Of a DNA stretch of 64,000 nucleotides, positions 1-12,494 are shown in pieces. The stretch is taken from contig MNCI01022206.1 of the NCBI GenBank assembly GCA_015680685.1, positions 541,321-605,320 of the forward strand, in the 5' to 3' direction. Made by a program: the position numbers and the translations under genes. The notes beneath the pieces were generated by a model. That model had not been told where the DNA came from, did no database searches, and saw only the letters and a list, made by a program, of their open reading frames with translations. Source of the DNA: Gnetum montanum. Its lineage: Eukaryota > Streptophyta > Gnetopsida > Gnetales > Gnetaceae. Every line of letters starts with the position of its first letter. Position 1 is the first letter of the stretch.

Positions 1-378
1 TCTCAACTATTGCATTCCTTAAAAATACCAAATATAGTCTTGTGAGTTCTTAAGAACTACTTTAGGGAATTTGTCATACCTTGAAATATGCAAGTTATGA
101 GTGTATGCAATAAATTGACATAAAGCTTCTACTTCTAAAGGTAATAAATCATATTTACATAATAACATTGAGTAAGGTGTTTACCTCTTCACTTTTAATT
201 CATTAAGAAGAATTTTTTTTTGCACTCTTTCAATATCTTTCCAAAGTTTATCATTGAGTTTAGGTTCCCAAACAACATGTCTATACAATATAGTAGGATA
301 GATAATAGTCTAAAAAATTATTTTTTTCTATCTTGCACATCGAAAGTTCTAAATACTTACACTTGTTCTTGAAAGTCA
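1..378. other. AT-rich sequence, no gene seen
   Basis: No open frame or recognisable motif. The stretch lies outside the LTR that begins at 379 and is probably the older target sequence or another decayed repeat. Confidence 0.4.
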
Positions 379-1080
379 TGAGTGGTGAGGTACCCCTACA
401 CTCAACCATACGAATACGAACGTTACACACACGATCCGATCAAAATCCATAGACTAAGTGCCTACACACCTTATGGAACACCTAAGGTTAATCAATCGTT
501 GTCCTCCCAAGCTTACTTGTATTTGTCACGGTTGTATGGTTAAGTAAGCTTGAGGCATGTGATTTTTATATCTTTTATGTTTTTATCACCTATGCTAATG
601 AGGGAAAGGGTGAAGAGACTAAGTAATTAACTTTAACTAACTAAGCCTTAATTACCCTAGCATCAGTATCCGTTCTCACTTGTCATTTCACACCCTGAAC
701 TAATGCAACGCTGCTAGGATTACCAAACGCTATTCGTTACGGGGATTACCAAGTGTAACACATGTGCTTGAAGCGGTCATACTAAATGCACTTAACTAGG
801 AGTTAAGGGTTTAGATAGATTTAATTAACTAATAAAGCATTTAAACATTAACAATAATTAAAGTCCTATTTAGCTTAGCCCATGCACTACAAGGTTTATC
901 CAAAAGTTCGTCTTTATTGTCGTACACAATTGTGTGCTTAGGTATAGAATTGCTTGAATAAAGATCCGTTCACTTTGGGACTCCTACTATGGGCACATGG
1001 AAATTATTCTAACTCTGGAATGGAAAAATGGCAAGAGTTTGGCTAAGGTCTAGATCTAGATGGAGAAATAAGGGAGAGCC
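379..1080 (-). repeat. 3' LTR of element A (gag-only gypsy element)
   Basis: This stretch is repeated in the same direction at 6495-7218, with clear base-by-base similarity over about 700 bp. Both copies start with TG on the plus strand. Because gag and protease run on the minus strand, the left copy is the 3' LTR. The right-hand limit is uncertain, since the partner copy runs into an assembly gap at 7219; the LTR may extend beyond 1080. Confidence 0.85.
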
Positions 1081-3257
1081 ACCTCTTATTTATAGAACTG
1101 GCGATGGGCTGTGATATCGTGTCCCATCATACCCCCATGACTGAATAAAAACTTGTCCTCGAGTTCCTTACAAAACACTGGGAAGGTATGGGATTATTGA
1201 CTTGAAAGGAACTAATGGTGAATGGGATGACATGTGAATAGATCATCATTACAGAACATGAGAAAACTGGTGTTCATGACAACAAGAGTGAACACTTTAT
1301 ACATTTGACATTAGGCCTTATTTGGTAGCTAAGAAAGAAGAGAGAAGAGAGAAGAAGTCTGCTGTTGTCAATGCCAAGATTATGCCTTTCGTCGTCCATC
1401 CGTAAGTGCGTCATCAATCCTGTTCCTTTCATAATTGCTTCAACACCGATCCATTCCAAGTGTTCCCTCCAAATCCAATCCGTTGTTATATAATTGCCAT
1501 CTGCACACACAACACAGTCTCATATTAGCAAGGGTAACAAATCACAATGCAGTTGATACCTTGCCTCAGTGTAAGGTCCATTAGCTGAGTTGTGGTATGG
1601 TTGATGTGGATTCTTGAGGTATACTAATGATGACTACCCAAGGTGTAGGGGTTAGGAGAAAATTGAAAAAATTGGACCAAGAACCCTATGACTAATCGCG
1701 AACATCCGGTAGCGAGAGAATGGAAAAAAGAGAAGGAATAGGAAGGATGAAGAAAAAGAGACAACTGTAACACCGATAAAAAAAGGATGTCAAGATGGAA
1801 ATGAACAAAATAGAGTTGATTGCAAAAATGTTAAGGAAAGAATTTAATTGGTGCACCAAATAAGAATGCCAGTGGATCCTCCCCAAAGCAGGCTCATGCC
1901 CTTAATGCCCTAACAAACCCACATTCAAAGAGTCCATAGGCTCTAGGAATGTCATTTGGAAACAAGAGTTAAAGTCTTAACCACAAGAATTTACCACAAA
2001 GAAAACAATGTGTCAACCAAAATATATACTAATGATACAACCGGAAATGAGGTGAATAATGGAGAAAGAATGATGGAAAGAAGAGAATGGAATGGAGTCT
2101 CAAGAACAAGATGGTGTACATCCCCTTGTGTATTTAATGATTAATGTGACTTAGTAGATCCCATTCCAAGTCCGGCCTTAAACAAATCACATCCAATGAG
2201 TTTGCATTAATGCATTCGGCCAATCCATCCACTTGAAGTAATAAGAATTCCTTCACCCAATAGCCACCACCATTTCAATGAAACAAAGAAGGAGAGAATA
2301 GGAAGCGAGAAGGGCCTTAGTTAGAGGGAACATGTTTATTTTAATTCCATAACCAGTGCTTATAGCCCAAATGATTATTTCGTCTAAGGGGTGTGCTTTG
2401 AATCCTCACTTTTTACTTACTTTTTTTTGTGTTTTTGCTTGAGAACCACACCATGCAAAGACTTATTATTTTTATTTACTCAACTTTTTGATAATATGTC
2501 AATCATCGGAATGGTAAGAAAACTTGAGAAGAAAACATTCAAGAACCCAAGAGAATGGCTAGCACAAGCACATCAAGTTCCCTTGAAGCCACACCCTTTT
2601 CAATCCTTGAGTCCTTCCTTAGTTTGAGAAATGCTCAGTCATCGATTCGTTGATAGTTCTTAATAATTTGAAGAAAGGGACTATACAGTTCCAAGCCAAG
2701 AGAGACCATAGAGATTTATGGATGCATGAGTGATGTGGACTCATTGCCTGTTATATCAAAAAATCCATACCTTAGTATCAACACCATAACTTAAAGGTAA
2801 AAACCAAACATTAGCAACCAATAGAAAATAGTTCATACCATCATTAATAGCACTTATTGGGTGATAAACTTAACAAAATGGATAAGACACACACATACAC
2901 ACACAAATAAAAGAAAAAGTATGAATGATGTTGTAAAAAAGAAACAAGAAAAGTTAAAGAAATTTGTAAAAAAAAAATGTGTGAAGCAAAAACTTAAAAG
3001 AACTGAGGGCCTCAATTGATTAGCATAGGTGGCCATCTCCCCCATGACTAAATTGAAAGGGAGAGATCTGAAATAATGAACACTTATTTAAATTTCTTAG
3101 AAGTGTCCAACTTCTCCCGCTCATACTCCAATGTATCTATGTTTTCGTTGTTGTTGCAAGTCGTTCCCCCAGTTAGTTCCATGCATATTGGTGGGTTGCT
3201 CTCTTGATTAGCTATCAACCACTGGGTGTTTTCTTGTTGTGTGGTTGCTACATATAG
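1081..3257 (-). other. Non-coding 3' part of element A
   Basis: Lies between the protease end and the 3' LTR of element A. It holds no long open frame and no reverse transcriptase, RNase H or integrase motif on either strand. A short CA-rich microsatellite is at about 2887-2906 and a purine-rich run at about 1328-1352. Some of the left end may still be LTR. Confidence 0.5.
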
Positions 3258-6200
3258 TCACCTTTGTATCTGAGTTTCCTGGGCACACCGGTTGCATGCA
3301 GGAGATGTAGAGCATTCCTGTATGTCATCACCCTTAGTATCACTGTATGTGATGCATGGAACTTTCTTCTTCTCGATCTTTCCATAAATGTTTTCTTTAG
3401 ATATTTTCAAGGAAAGATCGTGGATTCCTAGGCATGTGTTTATGGTACTTAGCCATGCCCTTCCCATTATAATTGGGAAGTCCCCTTTATTATTGTTGAC
3501 TTCTATCACTAGGAAATTAGTTGGGTATGACCAACCACACAGAGTGGTAACAATGTCCTCCACTAGTCCCAAAGGGATAGTGATGGACTGGTCAGCCAAC
3601 TCTAATTGAATATTGCTCTTCTTGAGTGGAGGTAGGTTCCAGGTTTTATACGTTTCTTGCGATATTAGGTTTACTCTGGAACCTGAGTCAAGAAGAGCCT
3701 TACGTGGTTCATTCCTAGCGACTTGGAGGTAGATTAAGTGACTTTCGAGGTCAGAGAGTTTCCTAGGAAGGTGGCCTACCTTTATCATGTTAGTGATGGT
3801 ATGTGTTAATATAACCGTATGTGTTGAGCTTTGTTGTTGGTTTGAAGGGAGCTTTGAAGCCTTTCTTGATGGAGGAGTGGTCATAGACTCAACTGCTTGT
3901 GGTTGTGAAATCTTATTTGGACTATTGGTTCTAAAGAAGGGTCTTCTCTTTATATGGTTGTTAGAACCAGTAGTGGATTGAAGGTTTACAGCTCTCATAG
4001 CATTACGTTGGTGTGGTTGAGTGGGGAGTTCCCCTTGCATTGTGGGAGTGGATGGTAGTGGAACTATTGGCGTAAGAGATCCAGATGGATTCAGAGGATG
4101 GTATGCATGTGAAGTATCTCTTCCAGGAGAGGGAGTCTTAAAATACTCCCGAACTTGGTAGTGCCATTGTGGAGTCACGTGACCCATAGAGTCACTTGGA
4201 GAAACCAGCTACTGCACGTAATAGCCATATGGATCTGGTTGACAATAAGTGTATTGTTGTCTAGGTGGTGGCATCCCCCATGACTGTGGGTATTGCCACT
4301 ACTAGTGTTGCTCAATAGGTTGTGGCAGAGTTCCACTTGGATAATATGTTAACGGTTAGTGGAACTGCCTCGAGTTACCTTGGGGATAAGGTAACCTTTG
4401 GGGTGCTTGCCATTTGTTAAGTCTTGGGTTGAGTGCATACACCCCAGACTCTTTGAGATGTGAGATTATTGGGCAACATCCCTTAGGATGGTCATATTGG
4501 CAGAACTCACATCCACCGTCATTTTCTGTATCTGAATCCACAACCTCATCAATGATAGTCATTTTTCCCTTACCCTTGCTATGTGCATGGGCTGAATCTC
4601 TTCTTTTTTTCTTATCATGGTGAGTACTTCACTCCTTAGACTCCTCTACAATTTTTAAAATGGTTTCACATCTACTGTCTAAGGAGTCCCACATTTGATC
4701 TACCTTAGCCGACACTTCGGTTGTTAACTTTTGAAGCAGCAAGGTTTTTCTATTCACCAACTCTTCAAGTGGTGACTCATCCTCTTCCTCATAGAATCTT
4801 ACTCCCTCTTTCGGAGAGAAGGATCGTAGTTATACTCTTCTGTGCTTTCTCTTTTCCATAGCTCTTCTTCTTCCTTAGCTACTTGCTCCAACAGTCTATG
4901 AACTTCATGGGACCTAAGTTCAGATAATCTCCCTTGGGCATATGTCCCAAGGGTTCTCCTAGTTTTGTGTCTTAGCCCATCTACAAGATGGCATAGTTGA
5001 TCCCGTTGTGCATAACCATGGCCTGGACAACGATGTAGCAATGCATAATATCAGCCCATGATAGCATCCAAGGGTTCGTGATTACCCTGCTTCCATCCTT
5101 GGATCTGCTTATGCAAGTTGGACACTTAGGAGTACGTTTGATATTTATCGTTAAACAATTCTAGCATCGTACTTCACTGTCTAATGGATTCTAGTTCTAA
5201 GAACTGGTACCAACTTTTTGCTTCTTTTATGAGTGTCCTAGGGAACAACTTTAACTTTTTCCACTCATTTTCAATATTCTGCAAGGCACAGGCATCATGG
5301 AATGCCTGAAAGTGATTCTACGGATCAGTATTGTATCCCCCCTGAAACCGTGGGATATTATTCATGTCTAGTCTCTTGATCCAGCTATCATTCTGGTGCC
5401 TTGTAGGTATTCTCACAGCCTCCATAATGTCTAACATACTCCAGGTTGCTAGTAGGGGTTCTTCATTGTCATTTCTTTCATGGTGTCTATGATGCCTACG
5501 CGGTTCCCTACTTTCTCTTCTTCCATGCCTTGATTCTCTCGAATGCCCTCATCCTCGCTCTCGACTCTCTTGTCGAGGTCTCTCATCTTGCTTACCCTTA
5601 TCCTCATGGTTGGGCTCTTTGTGACTGCATCTTGATGTGGAAGGAGAGGGTGAATGATGTGATGAAGGGGAAGAAGAAGGAGAACCATCGTCATGATGAT
5701 GTTTCCTACCTTCCCTTCGGTGATCTCGACCCTGATCGTGATGACGATCAGAATGCTTGCCCTTATCTTGTGTTTGTGTTCCCTCATTGAACACTTGGTG
5801 TTTGTGGGAATTAGAACCAGGGTTATGTATCGTGGAGCGAAGGTTCTGATACCCTACCTCCTCACTATCGTTAGGAGGGGGAACATCATTTTGTGGGGAA
5901 CCTATTGAGATAGGTTCATCACCCTCAATTTCTCTTATGATGGGAGAAGCATTATGGGGGCCTTTGCCCTTCAACGATGTGTGGTGACTCTCCTACCGCA
6001 AGTCCCGTTGATGTTGCACTTCTGTGGGATGGTAGGCCCTCATGTTGTAATCGCCTGCAACGTACTCAACGTATAATTGAGACATGTCAAATCATGCAAG
6101 GGCACGAAGGAGCATGTTAGGGGCAGCTCTGTCTGGAGGCAATACTATGTTACCCTCCAAGTCTCTCCATCGTAGTTGTTCATCTTGATGGAACACAAAG

Positions 6201-6346
6201 ATAAAGTCGGGTATATATTCATCATGATGAATATATACCACACTGAATTATTGAGGAACTAGTGGTTCTTGGTTATGTATGTTGTGCCGCCGACTATCTC
6301 TTGTGTGATCCCTAGGTGGTGAAGTGCTTTTATGAGAAGAAGACAT
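3258..6346 (-). pseudogene. Element A gag-protease polyprotein, broken
   Basis: On the minus strand the reading starts at an ATG at 6346 (MSSSHKSTSPP). It continues through a charged Ser/His/Arg-rich stretch (5974-5549) and a retrotransposon gag core at about 5400-4800, with motifs such as FQAFHDAC and KSWYQFLE. A zinc-knuckle-like CEFCQYDHPKGC lies at about 4511-4476. The retropepsin-like protease is in the longest open frame (4187-3258), with the active-site triplet in LLDSGSRVNLIS and a later IIMGRAWL. Gag packages element RNA and the protease matures it. Several in-frame stops and frame changes break the gag part, so no intact product is expected. No RT or integrase follows, so this looks like a non-autonomous gag-only element. 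The Asp-tRNA primer site suggests the Athila/Tat branch of gypsy, by inference. Confidence 0.8.
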
Positions 6347-6472
6347 CTTAGTTTAGTTCAGTGTGCTATTTGTCATTATGTTATTTTCTGTATGATTAAC
6401 CCTAAGGGTTCGTTAAGCTTCCCAACGATGTGGATGATTTCCTAAGTTCTACTTAGCACACAAAAAACTTAG

Positions 6473-6490
6473 TCCCCGGCAACAACGCCA
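6473..6490 (-). other. Primer binding site, tRNA-Asp type (element A)
   Basis: Read on the minus strand the site is TGGCGTTGTTGCCGGGGA, four bases downstream of the 5' LTR. It matches the complement of the 3' end of plant tRNA-Asp(GUC) at 16 of 18 positions as I remember that tRNA. Such sites prime minus-strand DNA synthesis. Its place fixes the element's orientation. Confidence 0.8.
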
Positions 6491-6494
6491 ATGA

Positions 6495-7218
6495 TGAATG
6501 ACGAGGTACTCCTACACTGAACCATATGAATACGAGCATTACACGCACGATCTAGTTGAACTCCGTAGACTAAGTGCCTACACACCTTATGGAACACCTA
6601 AGGTTAATCAATCATTGTCCTCCCGAGCTTACTTGTATTTTTCACGGTTGTATGGTTAAGTAAGCTTGAGGCATGTGATTTTTATATCTTTTATGTTTTT
6701 ATCGCCTATGCTAATGAGGGAAAGGGTGAAGAGACTAAGTAGCTAACTTTAACTAACTAAGCCTTAATTACCGTAGCATTAGTATTTGTTTCCACTTGCC
6801 GTTTTACACCTTGAACTAATGCAATGCTGCTGGGATTACCAAACGCTATTTGTTACTGGGATTATCAAGCGTAACGCACATGGGATTACTAAGCGTAATG
6901 CACATGCTTGAAGCGGTCGTACTGAATGCACTTAACTAGGAGTTAAGGGTTGAGAGAGATTTAATTAACTAATAAAGCATTTAAACATTAACAATAATTA
7001 AAGTCCTATTTAGCTTAGCCCATGCACTGCAAGGTTTATCCAAAAGTTCATCTTTATTGCCGTACACAATTGTGTACTCAGGTACAGAATTGCTCGAATA
7101 AAGATCCGTTCACTTTAGGACTCCTACTGCGAGCACATGGAAATTATTTTAACTCTGGAATGGAAAAATGGCAAGAGTTTGGCTAAGGTCTAGATCTAGA
7201 TGGAGAAACAAGGGAGAG
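6495..7218 (-). repeat. 5' LTR of element A, cut by assembly gap
   Basis: Direct repeat of 379-1080. It differs by scattered substitutions and by a roughly 24-bp internal duplication near 6869-6902. The right end is lost in the run of N, so the target-site duplication cannot be checked. Confidence 0.85.
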
Positions 7219-7641
7219 NNNNNNNNNNNNNNNNNNNNNNNNNNNNNNNNNNNNNNNNNNNNNNNNNNNNNNNNNNNNNNNNNNNNNNNNNNNNNNNNNN
7301 NNNNNNNNNNNNNNNNNNNNNNNNNNNNNNNNNNNNNNNNNNNNNNNNNNNNNNNNNNNNNNNNNNNNNNNNNNNNNNNNNNNNNNNNNNNNNNNNNNNN
7401 NNNNNNNNNNNNNNNNNNNNNNNNNNNNNNNNNNNNNNNNNNNNNNNNNNNNNNNNNNNNNNNNNNNNNNNNNNNNNNNNNNNNNNNNNNNNNNNNNNNN
7501 NNNNNNNNNNNNNNNNNNNNNNNNNNNNNNNNNNNNNNNNNNNNNNNNNNNNNNNNNNNNNNNNNNNNNNNNNNNNNNNNNNNNNNNNNNNNNNNNNNNN
7601 NNNNNNNNNNNNNNNNNNNNNNNNNNNNNNNNNNNNNNNNN
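7219..7641. other. Assembly gap (423 N)
   Basis: A run of N. Any open frame across it is meaningless. It probably hides the rest of the 5' LTR of element A. Confidence 0.99.
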
Positions 7642-8810
7642 ATATAATAAAATTTCAATTCAATTCATGTGAAAAATTACTTTATCCAATTGAAACAGCA
7701 AGCAAGCAGGACGAAACAACTTTAAAATCTTAGGAGTTGTGGAGTCTACCTGTGCAACTTTACACTTGTTTTGGCTCAGAATAATAACCAGAAAACATTG
7801 AATAAATCAGAATATCCAATAGCAAAAACTATAAGCAAGGTCAGTCCGGTCAACAGCAACGGATCATAGAATCGGATACTCACTCCTGCCATGGGACAAT
7901 TGCATATGGTACAAAGTATGTGTGTCACTATCACCGTCTATCACCGTCATCTTCTCCACAGCATTCTATTACGATAAATTAGGAGTTTTGACTGGTCAAA
8001 AGTATACATCTGTATTTTGTTGGACTGGACTTGGAACATTGCCAAACAATGATATCTAGCAATGATTTCGATTTATACGCTCAACATTCAAAGTTCAAAG
8101 TTCAACCTAGCTTTACCATCGCAGTGTATAAAATATAAATGACGTCTCCTTGCAGACGCAATGCATTTTGCGTCATTGCTATGGATCGCTGTGGTGGTGT
8201 CCCCTTAAAATTCAGATGGAACATGACCCTGAATTTTGCTCGTTTGTTTGTTTGAGAACAAGGAAACATTTCCATGGATTTAGCATCCAAGTGAGTGACT
8301 ATTTACTCCAGCAATCAAATGAATGGGAATATGAAATAGTTAACTGGATATAATCATATAAATGACGGTGAGAATATCATCAAAAACTATAAAGAGAAAT
8401 CGTCAGAACGTAATGTGATAGATTGCAAATTTCACTATCATTTTAGTCTCTTGTTTTTGGTTGAAAGTGTAAGGTATGATTACTGTTTTCGCCTTTAGCT
8501 TTTTGGTACAAGTATTCAATCAATCTTCCACGCTGGTCCCATAGCAATGGATGAAACACGACCATATGATATTGATAATGATCCTGACAAGAGCAGTCGT
8601 TTGAAAGTGAATCCAGATGCTGTGCTGCTTTTGCCTTGACAGCATAAACTGTACCAACAATTTTGGCGATAGATGCGGTGAAATATTGATCGATGAAAAT
8701 GCATTGCATGGGTCCTCCGGCTTTGCCCTGTCCCCTTCCTCTTTGCTCGCTTCCTGCCCAGCCATGACTCAGGAGGCTCAATGCTCATCCTGTCATGTCA
8801 GTGGCTCTTC
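7642..8810. other. Intergenic DNA upstream of WRKY gene 1
   Basis: No gene I can support. It contains two head-to-head W-box cores (TTGACT at 7988-7993, its opposite-strand form at 7994-7999). It also holds a 25-bp stretch around a TGACGTC core (8135-8159) that recurs at 32316-32340. A 112-aa minus-strand frame (8781-8443) is open but has no firm family match. Confidence 0.4.
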
Positions 8811-9160
8811 TTGAGCTAAGTCTTACCACTTTTGAGCTAAAAAAACAAGCACCTTACCATCCTTTCATATGCATGGCCAGAGCTAAGTCTTACTAGTTTC
8901 AAGCTAAGAAACAAGCACCTTACCATCAATGAGCTAACTGTTACCACTTTCGAGCTAAGAAACAACCACTTTACGGTTAAGCTAAGTCTTATTAGTTGTG
9001 AGCTAAGAAACAACCACATTACCATCAGTGAGCTAAGTGTTAGCACTTTTGAGATAAGAAACAAGCACTTTACCATCAATCCAAATCCTAGGCTAGAGAT
9101 AACTCTTACCATTTTCCAAGTAAGAAACAAGCATCTTACCATCAGTCCAAAGAACAAGAC
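8811..9160. repeat. Degenerate tandem repeat, about 50-bp unit, about six copies
   Basis: Successive units carry the phrases GAGCTAAG..TTACCA, GAGCTAAGAAACAAGCAC and TTACCATCA, with drift in each copy and a spacing near 50-65 bp. The array ends about 260 bp before the start codon of WRKY gene 1. It creates an apparent Met/Val/Leu-rich minus-strand frame that I regard as an artefact of the repeat. Confidence 0.85.
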
Positions 9161-9311
9161 TCACCAAGTCTGCCCCTTTTTCCAAGTGGCCATGACTGGG
9201 CTCAATCAAGTATTGGCATGAACAAAGTCCTAACACTTAAGAAGCAAGCACCTTGTAATCACTCCAAGTCCCCAAAAAACGAGTCCATGAAGACCCACAC
9301 ATACAGTTCTA

Positions 9312-9317
9312 TTGACT
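9312..9317 (+). promoter_or_regulatory. W-box core in the WRKY gene 1 upstream region
   Basis: TTGACT, the W-box core bound by WRKY proteins, lies 100 bp before the predicted start codon. WRKY genes are often auto- or cross-regulated through such sites. A single hexamer can occur by chance. Confidence 0.3.
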
Positions 9318-9416
9318 TGCTTTGAAGCTACGGAATTCCAGATTCCATAACTTAAGCACAATAGTAAAAAGCTGTTGCCCACCCGCACGATTGCATCTTG
9401 CTCATTCTCTCTGCCC

Positions 9417-11581
9417 ATGGACGAGCTTGGAGACCTGTGGGAAGGATTGCTATTTGATGCTCATCATCACACAGACACAGCTAATGATAAAGATAGGTAT
9501 CCCCAGTGTACGATGATGCTAGCTTGCTCTGCAAATGATGTGAAGGAAGAGACAAAGCAAACACAATTTGCTGTTAAATTTGAAGAAGGCGGCCATTCTA
9601 AAGAAGTAGAGATGGCCAAGAAGAATCATCCTCAACATCACAATCAGCCATTAATAGAATCAGGAATTGCTCCTCTGTATGATCTGTTCTACTTCATGCA
9701 TACTTTTTTACATGATTGGGAATATTTATTACATTTTGAGAATGAAGTACATGGTTATTTTTGGCCGCTGTCAGTGCTGCTGCTGGTCCAGACAGGAAAA
9801 GATCGAGGAAGAGCAGAGAAAGAGGACCCAGATTCGTGTTCAAGACCAGATCTGAGAAGGAGGTCATGGAGGACGGTTACAAATGGCGAAAGTACGGCAA
9901 AAAAACAGTCAAGAGCAGTCCACATCCTAGGTACATGTCTGACTCTATTAATCTCTTGCATATATTTACTATGCTTCATAAAATTCAGATATGTGAAAGC
10001 GTAGAATCATATGAATCCTGGTTATGTAAGAAGCGTAGAATTATATGAATCCTGGTTATGCAAGCCTTTGAAGGGTAAGGGTATATTACTACAATCCTGA
10101 TGAGTAGAACTATAGTTTTAGATTCTCAAAATATTATTACTCATGAGATATTAAAGTTCAGTAAAAATTGTGATGATTCAGCTTTACTCATAGATTGGAA
10201 ATTTGGATTGGAATAGCAAATCAGCAACTCTTTTTCATAAATCGAAAAATTTGAATAAATCGATGTAAGAATCAGATTAAAATCATCGGTATTAACAAAA
10301 TATAGCAGTCATATCCAGTGTTACCATACTTGCAGAGTTTCAGCAGTACTTGCAGAGTTGTTCTGGGGTTTTGAAGAATATGGGACACTCACCACTCACG
10401 GACCTAGTTGAAATTTTGACTATTTTAAAAGATTACAAACTGTGAAAATTGAAAAATACACAGGTTGACCCAAGTTTTGACCAAGTCTTCAAAGTAGCTT
10501 ACTGAATCTGGGTTTATTTCCAGAAAACTAGTGACTCGCAGGGTCCAAGTCTGGTAACACTGGTTATATCCACCCATGTTCGTAGGTGCAATTTCTGAAA
10601 AATTAAATATAGAAATTTTAGTTTTCCATCAGAATTAGTAATAAACAATACCGTAAACTTAAAAAATCAATAAAAATATAACATTATTAAATGTCCAATC
10701 TGATTTTGAATAGGCTTCAATGTTGCATTAGGATATGTTACAGATCTCATTATTACTGGCAGATTTTTCAAACTTTACTATCTGTTAGAGACATATAAAC
10801 GNGATTACTGGCAGATTTTTCAAACTTTACTATATGTTAGAGACATATAAACGCTTCTTCTGGCAGATTTTTCAAACTTTACTATCTGTTAGAGACATAT
10901 AAACGCTTCTTCTGTAGCTCCGGTTATGAAATAGAAGTAGATGCATGTTAAAAGTGAAAATCTTAGACAAATGTGAGTCAGAACAACAAAAGCAATTCCA
11001 GTGAAGCATAGTATATTTATATAATTTTTTTTCATCTTTATAAATTTATGACCCATGAAGCAGAAGAAGAGCGCTTTGTGAAATTGAGATTGAACTTCCT
11101 TAATTTTCAGAAGAAAAACGTTCTCTTAAACATTTAAATGGCATCTTGTACAAGAAAAACGGAGTTAGAGTGATTTTACTTTTCCCAAACTGCCTGCATT
11201 AGCAGGTAATTTCCTTGAACAAGTATTTTACAATATTAAAATCTATACTAGATCACACTCTATAAAATCTATGCTAAAATGTACTCTACCCAATCTGCAT
11301 CCACATGAAGACGGTCCTTTTAGGTAGTTTCAGTCTTATAATTCAACATAAACCGTTTCTTTTTCCTTATTTCATTATATCCCAGCAACATGTGTGATTG
11401 GGATTTACCTTGCCAATGCAGAAACTACTACAGGTGCTTAGAGAAGAGCTGCACGGTTAAGAAGAGAATAGAGAGAGATCCATCAGATGAAAGCCTGGTT
11501 ATAACGACATATGAGGGTACCCACAACCATGAATGCCCTTGCATTGTGTTTTACTGCGTTGCTCAAACAGAACAAGCCTGA
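9417..11581 (+). CDS. WRKY transcription factor, group IIc, WRKYGKK variant (copy 1)
   Basis: Predicted exons are 9417-9676, 9775-9930 and 11422-11581, all with GT-AG borders. They join in frame to 576 nt, or 191 aa. The start MDELGDLWEG resembles that of copy 2. Residues 94-103 are basic (possible nuclear signal). The WRKY domain follows: DGYKWRKYGKK at about 120-130, then a zinc finger C144-X4-C149-X23-H173-X-H175. The second intron falls inside the arginine codon of PHPR, the usual WRKY-domain intron position. The WRKYGKK heptad and short length fit the Arabidopsis WRKY50/51-like branch, which acts in salicylate- and jasmonate-linked defence; that role here is inferred. Intron 1 is 98 nt. 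Intron 2 is 1491 nt and holds a triplicated sequence with an N at 10802. No stop or frameshift breaks the model, so it is probably a working gene. Only the exon 1/intron 1 border is uncertain. Confidence 0.85.
10756..10911. repeat. Three 52-bp-spaced copies in WRKY gene 1 intron 2, with an N
   Basis: A 46-bp phrase starting CTGGCAGATTTTTCAAAC begins at 10756, 10808 and 10860. A single N at 10802 sits between copies one and two. The same layout at 60454-60538 suggests that at least part of this is a contig-join artefact. Confidence 0.8.
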
Positions 11582-11962
11582 CGGTACAATATTTTTGACA
11601 TTTTTTCCCCAATAATATGGTTGAAGGCCCTCATCTTGTCTTCATATGTACCTTAACATGAGAAGCATAACATAATGGCAACTTATCTCGGTAATGTGCA
11701 CATTCTGAAGATACGTTGGTCCAAGAAGTTCGAAGTACTGAGCACCGATGTTTAATTTTCTTGTGTGTTTCCATGGATGCTTTATATGGGTTTATCCATT
11801 TGCCATAAGAGAATCTTACTCCTATATTTTGTTTTTGCTCTGCAAACTATCATTAGTTTAACTGATTGAGGTGGCTCTCGTTTGTAACCTGTATTTTCAA
11901 CGGTTTTAAAACCGTATTTGTAATAGATATAACTTTTATTACTTTATGTAAAGATTTGCAAT
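11582..11962. other. Downstream region of WRKY gene 1
   Basis: Follows the stop codon of WRKY gene 1 and presumably contains its 3' UTR. No confident poly(A) signal can be picked. No other gene is seen. Confidence 0.4.
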
Positions 11963-12230
11963 ACTATAGGTAGTGGTGAAAGTTTTGGCTTGATAATCCT
12001 AAGTCATATGTTTAATTCCAAGATATGCAATACTATACATAATGGTAAAAATTTTGGCTTGTTAACCCCAAGTCACAGCTCTGATTTTACTTGGTAGCAT
12101 TGAGTTATAAATTTAAAGAAAGAATTCTATAAAAGGAATTTTGAAACTAGTCTTGCTAGATCTCAAGGGTCTATATAGATGTAAGTAAAACATTTTCAGT
12201 TTTATATAGTTATAATGAGTTGAACTTTGA
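11963..12230 (+). repeat. SINE-like repeat copy 1 (tRNA-like head, doubled)
   Basis: Two head segments (GTGGTGAAAGTTTTGGCTTG and a variant) are followed by the shared body: GAGTTATAAA, GGAATTTTGAAACTAGT, GATCT..GGGTCT and GTAAGT, ending near TTTTCAGTTTT. The head pattern resembles tRNA A and B boxes. Other copies at 12359, 12718, 13020 and 13146 make it a family. Confidence 0.5.
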
Positions 12231-12358
12231 TTTTAAAAAGTCCCTTGAATGTTCAAAGAGAACAATGCTTGGGATAATAAGAATACTTTTGACTCTTTAG
12301 AAAAGCTTTTTCAAATTATTCTTATTTATAATTAAAATATACCATTTAATTATAATAA

Positions 12359-12480
12359 GGTGTTAGCTTAGTTATGAGAGCTTTAACATGGAAACCTTAT
12401 GTCATAGGTTTGATTTAGTAGCAATGCTTTGTTATGGATAAGTTTTGCAAAAGGAATTTTAAAACTAGTATTGTTAGAAA
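12359..12480 (+). repeat. SINE-like repeat copy 2
   Basis: The head GGTGTTAGCTTAGTTATGAG looks like an A box. AGGTTTGATTTAGT, about 45 bp later, looks like a B box. The body phrase GGAATTTTAAAACTAGT follows. Confidence 0.55.
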
Positions 12481-12494
12481 AGTCCACAACCACC

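Noticed and set aside
5446-5908. Plus-strand frames of 71-114 codons in element A
   Set aside because: They are antisense to the gag reading and have no motif.
7149-7733. Open frames across the run of N
   Set aside because: They consist almost entirely of unknown residues.
8443-8788. 112-codon minus frame with a faint RNase H-like phrase (GTVYAVKAKAAQ)
   Set aside because: Too short and without catalytic residues I could place; overlapping frames are equally long.
8837-9157. 106-codon minus frame rich in Met, Val and Leu
   Set aside because: It is a direct product of the 50-bp tandem repeat.
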